Shown: positions 25,469 to 34,987, numbered from the stretch's first letter. The stretch is 64,000 bases of DNA from Chitinophagaceae bacterium (GCA_016787065.1 JAEUVD010000002.1:310001-374000), one strand, 5' to 3'. Translations and numbers: made by a program. Notes: generated by a model from the letters alone, not told the origin.

Positions 25469-27580
25469 CTAGAAGAAATTACTTCGTTGATCTTTGATAT
25501 CAGCCTTCATTTTTAAAATATAAGGAATAGCTCCTTGCATTTGTCCTGTTAACTGCTGTAACAATTGTTGACGCTCTAAATCCATAGGCAATGATGCACG
25601 AGCAGCATCCACAGCATTCGAACGAACTACCACATAGAAAACTCCTTGTTCTCCGGTAATAGGGCCAACAAATTTATTCAGGTTTGATTTATTTAAGATT
25701 GCTCCTAATACACGATTCTCATACCCCAATTCATTTCCTCCATTCACACGTACCGAATCAAGATTCTTAATTTGCATTCCCGATGCGGTTGCTAAGGCTT
25801 CAAGGGAATTCTTTCCTTTATATTTTTCTGAAATTAAATCCGACTTCTTATCGCGCTTAACCATAGATTCCAATTGATTTCTAACATCCGCTGGTGCAGG
25901 AAATTCTCCTTTGCTTGTTCTTCCTGAAAGTAAGGCAATCACACATTTATCCGTTAGATTATAAATTGGTGATACAGCACCAATCTTAGCTTCAAATGCC
26001 CAACGGGTAATCTGACGCGCTTCTCCTAAACCAGGAATTTCAGCTTGTATTTTAGTTAAGTTCTCAGCCATACGCTTGTCTTTACCCATAGCCTTGGCAG
26101 CTTCTGTAAAGCTTTTAGCATCCTTAGCTTTCTTTAAAAACTCATTAGCCTGAGCGTAAACCTTATTGCTAGAAGCAGTACCTGTTTGTAGCAGTTTAGA
26201 AACTATAGCCAATTTAACAGCAGGGCGAAAACTCTTTTGGTCAACCACTTTAATGATATGATATCCGTAACTTGATTTTGCAATTTTAATACCTCCCTTA
26301 TCTGTACTAAACGCCGCATCCAAAAATTCAGGTACAAATGAAGTTTCCATAGAAATCCATCCTAAGTCGCCACCCTTAGCTTTTGAACCTTCATCATCCG
26401 AAACAGTTGCAGCAAGCATTTCGAGAGATGCTCCGCCTTTAATAGCCGCTTCCAAACTGTCTGCCATTTTTTTCGCTACATCATCACTTCTTTTCTCATC
26501 TACTTTAATAAGGATATGGGATGTTTTCACGCTATCAGGTTGTTGCTTTTTATCCAACACCTTCACCATTTTAAACGAACCATTCATAAATTGAGGTCCT
26601 AGAATAGTACCTGTTGGAGCAGCGATAACCTCTGCCGGGTTAGGCATTTCTATTTTATCTTCGGTAAGGTATTTAGGATTTAAGGCTTCATCAGAATTAT
26701 TTGCTACAAAGGACTCCATATCCTTTGTAGAATCAAATGCAGCACGGATCGTATTTAATACACCTAAACTCTTTGAACTATCCTCACTGGAAGGAATAAT
26801 GTCGAAAACAACATACTCTGCCTTCGCCATATCTTCTCTTGCCTTGAATACGTTAGGCATTTTCTCCATATACTTTTTAATATCCTCATCGGTTACCTTA
26901 ATAACACTATCCATGATAGAGGCATAAGGTACTTCTAGATAACTTACAGAAGCTATGGTTGTTTTTGTCAATTTATCTTGTTCGTAAACAAACTTTGGAA
27001 CATAAACTCCCTTTACTATAAGGTCTGTGTACTTTGAACGGAGTTTGTTATTAATAAGTTCTTCTTCAAAACGCTGCCATTGTTTTCTCTTTTCTCCGGT
27101 TTTGTCTTGAGGAAAGCTTGAAATATGCTGACTTACAGAGTTTGGATCAAAAACACCTGTTTTAGGATCTGTGAAGGCTTGACGAATTTGTGGGTCTACA
27201 AAAACAGGATTTGTTTCCATATCACGTAACTCCGGATCGGTTAATGATAAACCTAACTTTTCCATTTCTTCATTGAAAAGTATTTCATTTACCATATCAT
27301 TATAGGCTTGCTCACGAACCTGCTTTCTATCTTGTTCGGTAAGCTTGCCATCCTTACTATTACGAGTCATGTTTTCTTCATACAATGCCCGTTTTTCCTC
27401 AAACTTCTTATAATCAATACGATTACCATTCACATCCGCCATTAAGGTTTGATCGTCTCCCATCAACCCTCTGGTATTACTTTGCATGGCATCCATAATT
27501 AGAAAACCTATTAAGGCCACAACAATAGCACCTACAACTAAACCAATATACTTACTTCGAATGTTTTGAATTACCGACAT
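25469..27580 (-). CDS. PpiD/SurA-type peptidylprolyl isomerase, membrane-anchored
   Basis: A 703-residue periplasmic chaperone. One membrane helix at residues 13-31 (GLVVGAIVVALIGFLIMD) serves as an uncleaved anchor. A SurA_N-like chaperone domain runs to about residue 250. A parvulin domain lies at about 351-460, with TSHILIKVDE, GGDLGWI and SYGYHIIKVVD. A second, weaker isomerase-like segment and a C-terminal helical region follow. The architecture is that of PpiD, which helps secreted proteins fold as they leave the Sec channel. In Bacteroidota the long forms are common. It has its own promoter (27607-27638) and terminator. Confidence 0.9.
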   Translation of the reverse strand: MSVIQNIRSKYIGLVVGAIVVALIGFLIMDAMQSNTRGLMGDDQTLMADVNGNRIDYKKFEEKRALYEENMTRNSKDGKLTEQDRKQVREQAYNDMVNEILFNEEMEKLGLSLTDPELRDMETNPVFVDPQIRQAFTDPKTGVFDPNSVSQHISSFPQDKTGEKRKQWQRFEEELINNKLRSKYTDLIVKGVYVPKFVYEQDKLTKTTIASVSYLEVPYASIMDSVIKVTDEDIKKYMEKMPNVFKAREDMAKAEYVVFDIIPSSEDSSKSLGVLNTIRAAFDSTKDMESFVANNSDEALNPKYLTEDKIEMPNPAEVIAAPTGTILGPQFMNGSFKMVKVLDKKQQPDSVKTSHILIKVDEKRSDDVAKKMADSLEAAIKGGASLEMLAATVSDDEGSKAKGGDLGWISMETSFVPEFLDAAFSTDKGGIKIAKSSYGYHIIKVVDQKSFRPAVKLAIVSKLLQTGTASSNKVYAQANEFLKKAKDAKSFTEAAKAMGKDKRMAENLTKIQAEIPGLGEARQITRWAFEAKIGAVSPIYNLTDKCVIALLSGRTSKGEFPAPADVRNQLESMVKRDKKSDLISEKYKGKNSLEALATASGMQIKNLDSVRVNGGNELGYENRVLGAILNKSNLNKFVGPITGEQGVFYVVVRSNAVDAARASLPMDLERQQLLQQLTGQMQGAIPYILKMKADIKDQRSNFF

Positions 27581-27606
27581 CTTATTAACAAATTTTAAGA
27601 GGAGTG

Positions 27607-27638
27607 CAAAAATATAGGATTTGACTTGTTATTGCCAA
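27607..27638 (-). promoter_or_regulatory. Bacteroidota-type promoter of the PpiD-like gene
   Basis: On the minus strand TTG (27638-27636) and TATTTTTG (27614-27607) are separated by 21 bases. The second element fits TAnnTTTG exactly. The start codon at 27580 would leave a leader of about 20 bases. Confidence 0.65.
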
Positions 27639-27921
27639 TTTTTTTTTGAAAGAAGGCTTTTAACTTTTTCAGAAAGCAAAAAATAAGATGGTGACAACCA
27701 ATAAATAAATTGTGGATAATTCCACCTTCATCCACAGTAATGGAAGTTTACCTCCTTACTAAGGTGTATATCAAACCTGAAAATTGTAGCTTATACTTCC
27801 TTCTAAACCCATTCCACATTTAAAAATTTATTCCCTCCCTTCTTTTTACACAAACTCTTAATAAGTATAATAAATACAGCATAGCGCTAGATTTATAAAA
27901 ATATGATCTGTTAGTTTCCTC

Positions 27922-27948
27922 TTGATAAAGATAAAAGTTTCATTTTTG
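27922..27948 (+). promoter_or_regulatory. candidate nadA promoter
   Basis: TTG at 27922-27924 and CATTTTTG at 27941-27948 (seven of eight matches to TAnnTTTG) are spaced by 16 bases, slightly short of the usual distance. The leader to the nadA ATG would be about 80 bases. Confidence 0.3.
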
Positions 27949-28035
27949 CAACTGTATATTATTTTGTTTTACACAAATACACATACTTAATAATAACAGC
28001 CCTTTCTTTTTTTAAAAAAAAATTTTATAATTATT

Positions 28036-29037
28036 ATGACCGACTTGCATGTTCAAAAACTAGAACAAGAAGGATTTTTAGATATTGAAATAGACCCTAG
28101 TTTAGATTTATTTGAAGAAATAGAAAAATTAAAAAAGGAAAAGAACGCAATTATTCTGGCGCATTATTATCAAGAAAGTGATATTCAAGATGTGGCGGAT
28201 TATATTGGGGATAGTTTAGGATTAGCCAGAAAAGCACAAGAAACAACAGCGGATATGATCGTATTTGCAGGGGTTCATTTTATGGCAGAAACAGCAAAAA
28301 TATTGAACCCAACAAAAAAAGTAGTGCTTCCTGATCTAAAAGCTGGATGTTCTTTAAGCGACAGTTGTCCGCCAAGTTTATTTTCTAAATTTAAAGAGAA
28401 GAACCCTGATCATTTGGTAATATCCTATATCAATTGTAGTGCTGGCATTAAAGCGTTGAGCGATATAATCTGCACGAGTAGCAATGCTCAGGCTATAGTT
28501 GAAAGTTTACCCCAGGATCAAAAGATCATTTTTGCCCCGGATAAAAATTTAGGAGCGTACATTAATAAGCAAACAGGAAGAAACATGCTGTTATGGAATG
28601 GTGCTTGTATGGTACATGAAATATTTAGTTTAGAGAAAATAGTAAAACTGAAAGTACGTCATCCTGAAGCGCAATTAATAGCACATCCTGAATGTGAAGA
28701 AGCGGTTTTACAACAGTCAGATTATATTGGATCTACCTCACAATTACTAGAATATGTTGCCCAAAATGAAGCCAGCAGTTTTATTGTTGCAACGGAAACA
28801 GGTATTCTTCATCAAATGATTAAACGCGCACCAAACAAAACATTTATACCGGCGCCACCTAACAACGCCTGTGCTTGTAACGATTGTCCCCACATGAAAC
28901 TAAATACGTTAGAAAAGTTATATCTCTGTATGAAGTACGAATTACCGGAACTCATTATGGATGAAGAACTACGACTCAAAGCAAAAAGGCCTATTGATAG
29001 AATGCTCGACTTAAGTAAACAACTAGGAATTAAGTAA
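28036..29037 (+). CDS. nadA: quinolinate synthase A
   Basis: A 333-residue 4Fe-4S enzyme that condenses iminoaspartate with dihydroxyacetone phosphate to quinolinate in NAD synthesis. Typical motifs are [20 protein letters not shown] and [14 protein letters not shown]. The three cluster cysteines lie in [19 protein letters not shown] and the [13 protein letters not shown] region. The length is that of the short bacterial form. nadB and nadC are not in the window. Confidence 0.95.
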   Translation: MTDLHVQKLEQEGFLDIEIDPSLDLFEEIEKLKKEKNAIILAHYYQESDIQDVADYIGDSLGLARKAQETTADMIVFAGVHFMAETAKILNPTKKVVLPDLKAGCSLSDSCPPSLFSKFKEKNPDHLVISYINCSAGIKALSDIICTSSNAQAIVESLPQDQKIIFAPDKNLGAYINKQTGRNMLLWNGACMVHEIFSLEKIVKLKVRHPEAQLIAHPECEEAVLQQSDYIGSTSQLLEYVAQNEASSFIVATETGILHQMIKRAPNKTFIPAPPNNACACNDCPHMKLNTLEKLYLCMKYELPELIMDEELRLKAKRPIDRMLDLSKQLGIK

Positions 29038-29146
29038 AACCTATTAAGGCTTCATCATAAAATTTATTGGAATCGTCGTTTTTGATGATTATTAAGAAGT
29101 ATAAAGAAGGGAAAAAGTATATTTGTGCTTCATCAGGAATAAATAC

Positions 29147-30733
29147 ATGAGAGTAACACTACTCCTAAGTGTCTTTTTGCTAGTCACAAAGGTTTCATTT
29201 TCCCAGGGAAGTTTATCTGGAAATTTTAAAGCGAATATTAATTTTTTTGAAAGAGATAGTTCAATCAAAGCAGATAATAACCCCCTGTATGATCACCTTC
29301 TGAGTGGTGGTGAAGGATGGTTGAATCTCAGTTACAGTTACAAGGGATTTACAGGCAATGTTCGTTTTGATGCTTTCAATAATTCAAATCTACAAAATCC
29401 AACAACGGCGTTAACCGGAGCGGGATTGGGTATGTTTAGCTTAAAAAAAGAGATACAAGGTTTAACGGTTACTGTCGGTCATGTTTACGACCAAATAGGA
29501 AGTGGTTTTATTTTCCGCGCGTATGAGGATCGGGGCCTTTTGATTGATCAGGCTTTGTTCGGATTGCACTTAAAATATACCCTGAATAAACACCTTTGGG
29601 TAAAGGCCTTCACCGGTCAGAGTAAATTTTTATTCGATCGCTATAAACCTATTTTGAAAGGAGCCGTGATAGAAGGCAATTATGGTTTAAGAAAAGAAAA
29701 GATTCATATTACGCCCGGCATTGGAATAACAAACCGCACGATGGATGAAGAAAGTATGAGTAAGGTAATTTCTACTATTAATTCGATGCCCGAGAAAGAC
29801 CGTTTTGTACCAACCTATAATAATTATGCTGCCACAGTTTACAATACATTGAGTTGGGGCGATTTTACTTGGTATGCGGAAGGTGCCGCAAAAAGTAAAG
29901 AAACAATCAACAATAATGGAATCTTTGAAAATAAAGAAGGATACGCCGGATACACCACACTAGGTTTGGCAAAAGCGAAATTCGGAATTAACGCCTCCGG
30001 AAAATACACCAGTTATTTTGTGATGCGAACATCGCCTAATGAAATTCTAATTCGTGGTATTTATAATTGGCAACCGATTATCGCGCAAATCAGAACGCAA
30101 CGTTTAATTGGGCGTTATACACCGCCTTCGCAGGATATTTCTGAATACAGCGGTATACTAAACACCTATATTACGCCTTCGGAAAAATTAACCTTTAATG
30201 TTTCTTATACCCATATTAATCGTTTGGATAACGAGAAACTCTATCGCGAACTTTGGGTAGATGGAGAATATCATAGTGGTGAAACATGGACCATTCATTT
30301 AGGTGCACAATACATGGTGTATAACCAAGCGGTGTATCAACAAAAATTAAAAGCCGATTATCCGGATATTCACGCCATCACACCTTTTGCAGAGATAGTA
30401 TATAAACTGAATGCAAAAAAATCGCTTCGGACTGAAATTCAATACATGAGTACGAAACAAGATTATGGTTCTTGGGCATTTTTATTGTTGGAATATAATA
30501 TAGTACCAGGATGGAGCTTTGCGCTTACGGATATGTATAATATTCAACCAAATAAAACACATGTGAAAGAGGCAAAACACTACCCCAACGCCTTCGTAGC
30601 GTATACTAAAGGCCCACACCGCATTACAGCACAATACGTAAAGCAGGTGGATGGTATAAATTGTACGGGTGGAGTATGTAGATATGAACCAGCCTTTAGT
30701 GGTTTTAAATTAGGATTAACAACAAGCTTTTAA
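29147..30733 (+). CDS. DUF6029-like outer-membrane beta-barrel protein
   Basis: The ATG at 29147 gives 528 residues with signal peptide MRVTLLLSVFLLVTKVSFSQ; a TTG at 29123 would only lengthen the n-region. The mature chain alternates aromatic-rich strands (SYSYKGFTGNVRFDAF, LHLKYTLNKHLWVKAF, YTTLGLAKAKFGINASGKY) and ends in SGFKLGLTTSF, a terminal strand with a closing Phe, as in outer-membrane barrels. The overall pattern agrees with DUF6029 of Bacteroidota. It lies 11 bases upstream of the Omp28 lipoprotein gene; the two form a conserved pair, probably an outer-membrane unit. Transport or assembly is possible but unproven. Confidence 0.75.
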   Translation: MRVTLLLSVFLLVTKVSFSQGSLSGNFKANINFFERDSSIKADNNPLYDHLLSGGEGWLNLSYSYKGFTGNVRFDAFNNSNLQNPTTALTGAGLGMFSLKKEIQGLTVTVGHVYDQIGSGFIFRAYEDRGLLIDQALFGLHLKYTLNKHLWVKAFTGQSKFLFDRYKPILKGAVIEGNYGLRKEKIHITPGIGITNRTMDEESMSKVISTINSMPEKDRFVPTYNNYAATVYNTLSWGDFTWYAEGAAKSKETINNNGIFENKEGYAGYTTLGLAKAKFGINASGKYTSYFVMRTSPNEILIRGIYNWQPIIAQIRTQRLIGRYTPPSQDISEYSGILNTYITPSEKLTFNVSYTHINRLDNEKLYRELWVDGEYHSGETWTIHLGAQYMVYNQAVYQQKLKADYPDIHAITPFAEIVYKLNAKKSLRTEIQYMSTKQDYGSWAFLLLEYNIVPGWSFALTDMYNIQPNKTHVKEAKHYPNAFVAYTKGPHRITAQYVKQVDGINCTGGVCRYEPAFSGFKLGLTTSF

Positions 30734-30744
30734 GTATATACAGC

Positions 30745-31608
30745 ATGAAAAGAATAGCAGTTATTTTAATGGGAATCGTTTTTACCACTTCGTGTGTAAA
30801 GGAAAAAACACCCGGATCATTGATTCTGCACAATGAAATAAACACAAAAGACACTACCTATATTACCAATTCGGTTCCGGCGCCACAAACGCGTGTAATT
30901 TTATGTGAAGAAGCAACGGGGGTGCGCTGTAGTAATTGTCCGGATGGAGCCAAACAAATGAAAAGTTTGTCGGAACAAAACCCGGGAAAAATTATAGTGG
31001 CAGCGTTGTATTCTCATTTCCTCAATGAATTTTTACCACCATCAAAACACGATTTCAATAATAAAAAAGTAGATACCTTGGTAAATGCTATTTTAGGTGG
31101 AGATCCGTCAAAACCATCGTCAGCAATTAATCGTTTGCCAACGCAAGGTGTATTGCCTTACTTTTTTGACCAAACCTTATGGGCCGGTCAAATAAACTCC
31201 ATGCTTACGCAAAAAACTCCTATTCATTTAGAGTTAACCTCTATTCCGAATGGTGCTGAGTATATTTTAAAATCAAAAATAATCTTCACCGATACCTTCA
31301 CAGCGCCATTAGCTACATCGGTTTATTTAATGGAAGATAGTATTATCGATTATCAACTCGACAAAACAACGGATATCGACGATTACGTACACAATCATGT
31401 TGTAGCAAGTATATTAACTCCTATTGCCGGTGTTTCCTTTCTAAACGATATAACCCAGAAGGAAAAAGGTCGCGTATTCGAACGAAGTTTTGTGTTTAGT
31501 TTGCCGAGTAATGTAGTTGATAAAAAACATTGTAAACTATTATGCTTTGTACATAAAACCGGTAGCGACAAAGAGGTGATGCAAGTACAAGAAGTAGAGT
31601 TGGATTAG
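30745..31608 (+). CDS. Omp28-related lipoprotein
   Basis: A 287-residue protein with an SPII signal; TTSCVKEK provides the lipid-modified cysteine near residue 17. The mature protein opens with RVILCEEATGVRCSNCPDGA, the thioredoxin-like CxxC motif characteristic of the Omp28 family. LPTQGVLPYFFDQTLW and repeated beta strands follow. The family is found at the outer membrane of Bacteroidota, with unknown function; the CxxC suggests a thiol-redox or disulfide-stabilised fold. Close spacing behind the barrel gene implies cotranscription. Confidence 0.8.
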   Translation: MKRIAVILMGIVFTTSCVKEKTPGSLILHNEINTKDTTYITNSVPAPQTRVILCEEATGVRCSNCPDGAKQMKSLSEQNPGKIIVAALYSHFLNEFLPPSKHDFNNKKVDTLVNAILGGDPSKPSSAINRLPTQGVLPYFFDQTLWAGQINSMLTQKTPIHLELTSIPNGAEYILKSKIIFTDTFTAPLATSVYLMEDSIIDYQLDKTTDIDDYVHNHVVASILTPIAGVSFLNDITQKEKGRVFERSFVFSLPSNVVDKKHCKLLCFVHKTGSDKEVMQVQEVELD

Positions 31609-31783
31609 TAAAAAATGTAGCGGTTCATAATTTAGGTTTTCCTAGAGTAACTGCTTTAAGCCCTTTTTTTTCAGTCACCATCAAGCTCTGTCGCCGTCAC
31701 CGTTTAACGTATCGCATAATAGCAAAAGCCGCGTACATTGCTGTAACACGGCCGCTTGCTAACCTATTAAACCTAAACTGAAC

Positions 31784-32113
31784 TTATGATAGTGTTACAA
31801 ATTTTCTTCGAATCTGAAAGGCTTCCATATCCACTTTATGCGCTAAGGAATATTGCTTAAGTGGTTTCTCTAAAAGTAATCGACGCCATAATTCATACTT
31901 CGGAAGAAAAATTAATTCTTGTATGTCGGTTTGATACACACCACTCAAACGATTAATCATTTCGCTGGAAACCGGCAACATACCCTTTTCTAATTTGCAA
32001 TAAAACGACTGACTAATTCCCATTTGTTGAGCAATCAACTTTTGAGGCATCTGATTAAATAAAATCCGCAGGAGATAAAGATTGTTTTCTTTAGCATGTT
32101 TAATGAATTTCAT
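31784..32113 (-). CDS. XRE-family helix-turn-helix regulator
   Basis: From ATG 32113 the protein is 109 residues; a TTG at 32152 would add 13. An HTH of the Cro/CI type lies at about residues 20-70: MPQKLIAQQMGISQSFYCKL, EKGMLPVSSEMINRLSGVYQ. The C-terminal 35 residues carry basic helices (YELWRRLLLEKPLKQYSLAH) and no known effector domain. Two palindromes lie upstream at 32217-32260 and could be its operators. The regulon is unknown. Confidence 0.72.
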   Translation of the reverse strand: MKFIKHAKENNLYLLRILFNQMPQKLIAQQMGISQSFYCKLEKGMLPVSSEMINRLSGVYQTDIQELIFLPKYELWRRLLLEKPLKQYSLAHKVDMEAFQIRRKFVTLS

Positions 32114-32216
32114 AATGTTTGTTTTAATGAAGGTTGAGTTATTAAGAAACAACCATCAAGTGAATAAATGATTTTGTAACACAAAGAAAACGACCTCGTC
32201 AAAAAAATCAAAATTC

Positions 32217-32260
32217 CAGAATGAATAATTTATTCTGAAAGCAACCGAAATGAATTCGGT
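32217..32260. promoter_or_regulatory. two adjacent palindromes, candidate operators
   Basis: Bases 32217-32237 form a 21-base near-perfect palindrome (CAGAATGAAT against ATTTATTCTG, nine of ten positions pairing). Seven bases further, ACCGAA (32244-32249) and TTCGGT (32255-32260) form a second inverted repeat. They lie between the XRE gene and the divergent T9SS gene at 32411. Confidence 0.35.
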
Positions 32261-32410
32261 GTAGTTTTATTTCTATTAAAACAGAACGCATCCAATCGTA
32301 GAGAAGCCCTTATTATTCCTGCGTTTCAAACAATACGGCCCTCATCATGAAATAGTATTATTTTTGATTTAATATAGAAAAACAAGTTTTCTTTTACGAA
32401 ATTAGCCAAC

Positions 32411-33775
32411 ATGAAAAAACACTTTGTCATCGTAGCGTATTTGTTTTTAACCTTCGGATTAAATAATACACAAGCGCAATGGACCACCGTTTGCAATTCC
32501 GGAAACGGGTTCATAGATAATCTGGATACGTTTCAAAATAAACTTATAACAACCGGTTTTTATACAACGCTTTGTTCAAACAATGTCAATTATGTGTCGC
32601 AATATGATGGCACCTCTTGGCTTCCGATGGGTTCGGGGTTTACCGAAGCCGGACATCATTTATTTAATTATAATCAGACCCTACATGCGGTTACCTATCA
32701 ACCTGCTATAGATTCCAATTGGGTTTGGGTCTGGAATGGAAGTCAATTTGAGAAGAAGGGTGAAGGCGTGTACTTAAGCAATGCGGTTATTGGGTTTTCG
32801 CAAACAGCAAATCTGTATTATGTAACAAATTACAATGGAAACCTCGTGGCCTGTGGCGAATTTGATCGGGTGGGAAACAAAAACATTTCTGGTATCATGC
32901 AATGGAATGGTACCTCCTGGGATTCGCTGGGGGCGGGTTTATCGGGTTCTCTTCCGGGTGGAGCAACGGTTATGTATCCGCACTGTATGACGGTTATGGG
33001 GAACGATTTAATTGTTGCCGGTAATTTTAAATTGGCCGGCACACAAACCGTTAACGGTATAGCCCGATGGGATGGAACAGCATGGCACGCCATGGGAGCC
33101 GGTTTTAATGGAACCGTTTACGCAGTCAGTATGTTTCAAGGTGAACTCTATGCCGGCGGTGCTTTTACACAAAGCGGAAGCACACCCCTTTCCTGTTTAG
33201 CCAAATGGAATGGAACAGCTTGGGTAGATCCTGGTTTCAAAACGTTTTATAACGATGTGAGTGCGTATAGTTTTATTCATACCCTTAAAGAAATTAAGGG
33301 AAATTTGTTTTTCGCCGGCGGTTTCGATCGAATCGTTTTTAATTCGGATACCTTGCAATGCCAGGCCATTGGCGCCTTCACCGGAACAACTATGGATACG
33401 TTGTTTGGCGGACTGCCAGGATTTGAAGTAGAAGGTATCGCCTATTATCAAGGTGGGCTTTATGCATCTGGTGGCAGCAATAATAGCAATAGTTATATTG
33501 CAAGGTATCAGGGTCCTTTGGGAGTGGAAGGTATTTCTGAAAACAATAATGCCTTGCGTATTTACCCAAACCCTTCTCACGGATCGATACACGTTCATTC
33601 TAAAACACGAATAACAGAAATTATTGTATTCAACGCGGTAGGACAAACCATTGAACATCATTATCCGAATGCCAATCAAGCCGATCTAGATCTTAAAGAA
33701 CCAGGCAATTATTGGATTCAGGTTATAAGCAATGAAAAGCGCATTACGAAACGCGTTCAGATTGAACGTAACTAG
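32411..33775 (+). CDS. secreted beta-propeller-like protein with T9SS type A sorting domain
   Basis: A 454-residue protein with signal peptide ending NNTQAQ. Repeats of the form WNGTSWDSLGAGLSG, WDGTAWHAMGAGFNG and WNGTAWVDPGF, each followed by GxLYAGGxF-like strands, point to a propeller similar to kelch or delta-60 repeats over residues 25-370. The C-terminal 80 residues, LRIYPNPSHGSIHVHS to EPGNYWIQVISNEKR, are a type A sorting domain. It is a likely type IX substrate on the cell surface. Its ligand is unknown. Confidence 0.82.
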   Translation: MKKHFVIVAYLFLTFGLNNTQAQWTTVCNSGNGFIDNLDTFQNKLITTGFYTTLCSNNVNYVSQYDGTSWLPMGSGFTEAGHHLFNYNQTLHAVTYQPAIDSNWVWVWNGSQFEKKGEGVYLSNAVIGFSQTANLYYVTNYNGNLVACGEFDRVGNKNISGIMQWNGTSWDSLGAGLSGSLPGGATVMYPHCMTVMGNDLIVAGNFKLAGTQTVNGIARWDGTAWHAMGAGFNGTVYAVSMFQGELYAGGAFTQSGSTPLSCLAKWNGTAWVDPGFKTFYNDVSAYSFIHTLKEIKGNLFFAGGFDRIVFNSDTLQCQAIGAFTGTTMDTLFGGLPGFEVEGIAYYQGGLYASGGSNNSNSYIARYQGPLGVEGISENNNALRIYPNPSHGSIHVHSKTRITEIIVFNAVGQTIEHHYPNANQADLDLKEPGNYWIQVISNEKRITKRVQIERN

Positions 33776-33824
33776 AAAATTAAAATGAAAGCGGTAATCC
33801 CAAAAAGGTTGTTACTTTGAATAC

Positions 33825-34682
33825 ATGGGTATGAAGCGTGTTCTTCGCGATGGGTTATTTATTGTAAGTGGCGTGTGTTCAGCGGCTTTCGGCTTTAAGG
33901 GTTTTTTACTCACGAATCATTTCATTGATGGTGGTGCAACCGGAATTTCGTTATTGCTTTCAAACCTATTTTCCATTCCGCTCTATGTATTATTAGTACT
34001 CATAAACATTCCGTTTATTTTATTGGGAAGAAAAATTATCGGAAAAACGTTTGCCTTCAAAACAATACTGGCTATTGGTTTACTTGCACTTGTAGTTGCC
34101 CTCGTTCCTTTTCCGGATGTAACAAAGGATAATTTATTAGTAGCCGTTTTCGGCGGTTTTTTTCTGGGGGCGGGTATTGGGTTATCTATGCGTGGAGGCG
34201 CAGTTATTGATGGTACCGAGGTTCTCGCTATTTTTCTCAGTAGAAAATTTGGTACTTCCGTTGGTGATATAATTATCGTTATTAATGTGATTATTTTTTC
34301 TTTCGCAGCCTACTTTCTGTCTATAGAAATTGCACTGTATTCTATGATAACCTACTTGGCAGCCTCCAGAACGCTTGATTTTATTATTGATGGTATTGAA
34401 GAATACACAGGTGTTACCATAATATCGCATCAAAGCAATGCGATACGCAACATGCTTTCAGATAAACTAGGACATGGTTTTACAATTTACAAAGGAGAGA
34501 GTGGATTTGGTAAGAACGGGCAAACCGAAGAAATCAATATTATTTACACCGTGCTAACTCGACTTGAATTAAATAAACTGAGAAATGAACTTGAACAAAT
34601 CGACCCCAATGCTTTCATTGTGATGAGTAGCATTCGAGATACGCGAGGAGGTATGGTGAAAAAACGAGCCCTCGATCATTAG
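33825..34682 (+). CDS. YitT family membrane protein (DUF161/DUF2179)
   Basis: A 285-residue protein. Five or six hydrophobic helices occupy residues 10-200, including HFIDGGATGISLLLSNLFSI, GGFFLGAGIGLSMRGGAVID and GTEVLAIFLSRKFGTSVGD, which are YitT signatures. The last 85 residues are the soluble DUF2179 domain (GHGFTIYKGESGFGK, IDPNAFIVMSSIRDTRGG). Substrate and direction of transport are unknown in the family. It stands alone, followed by a hairpin. Confidence 0.88.
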   Translation: MGMKRVLRDGLFIVSGVCSAAFGFKGFLLTNHFIDGGATGISLLLSNLFSIPLYVLLVLINIPFILLGRKIIGKTFAFKTILAIGLLALVVALVPFPDVTKDNLLVAVFGGFFLGAGIGLSMRGGAVIDGTEVLAIFLSRKFGTSVGDIIIVINVIIFSFAAYFLSIEIALYSMITYLAASRTLDFIIDGIEEYTGVTIISHQSNAIRNMLSDKLGHGFTIYKGESGFGKNGQTEEINIIYTVLTRLELNKLRNELEQIDPNAFIVMSSIRDTRGGMVKKRALDH

Positions 34683-34707
34683 AAAACCATGGATTACATT
34701 ATGTTCA

Positions 34708-34749
34708 TTTTCCGCAGAGCTCTGGCACATAAGATGCTCTGCAGGAAAA
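34708..34749. repeat. 13-bp hairpin with one bulge downstream of the YitT gene
   Basis: TTTTCCGCAGAGC (34708-34720) pairs with GCTCTGC plus GGAAAA (34736-34749), leaving one bulged A and a 15-base loop. There is no T-run after it on the plus strand, so it may protect the mRNA 3' end rather than act as a standard terminator. Confidence 0.45.
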
Positions 34750-34930
34750 AAAACATAGGTTGATATGAGGTGTTAAAAGCAGATTTCAACGTGGCCCTTT
34801 ATTCGGAAATTGAAAAAGTACCGAAACCAAATTTTATGTCTTTTGATAATAACTTGGTTAGAGGTTAATGGTTCAAGATCTTAATAATAGCCAACACAAA
34901 TTTATAGCACACGGAAAGGACCGTAATAAA

Positions 34931-34987
34931 AAGTCGAAGAGTTCTACGTAAGAGTCGAAGAATGCCAGTTTTAAGTCGATAAGTTCT
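34931..34987 (+). promoter_or_regulatory. three direct repeats with 21-base period, candidate LytTR binding sites
   Basis: The units AAGTCGAAGAGTTCT (34931-34945), GAGTCGAAGAATGCC (34952-34966) and AAGTCGATAAGTTCT (34973-34987) begin exactly 21 bases apart. The shared core is AGTCGA. LytTR regulators such as AgrA are known to bind about 9-base direct repeats separated by 12-13 bases, a similar period of two helical turns. The array ends 65 bases before the start of the LytTR gene, which suggests autoregulation. Confidence 0.55.

Larger units (their letters stand above)
27581..28035. other. divergent intergenic region (455 bases), AT-rich
   Basis: The stretch between the PpiD-like gene and nadA holds the ppiD promoter at its left end and a candidate nadA promoter near 27922-27948. 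The rest consists of A- and T-runs with no ORF or hairpin that I can support. An A/T block at about 28010-28035 just before the nadA ATG resembles the AT-rich translation signals used in this phylum, which often lacks Shine-Dalgarno sequences. Confidence 0.5.

Noticed and set aside
31620-31783. GC-rich partial inverted repeat in the gap between the Omp28 gene and the XRE gene
   Set aside because: Pairing of GCCGCG with the later CGGCCGC is broken and no T-run follows, so I do not call a terminator.
33197-33679. 160-codon frame antisense to the T9SS protein gene at 32411
   Set aside because: The plus-strand gene has a signal peptide, repeats and a sorting domain; the antisense frame has no motif.
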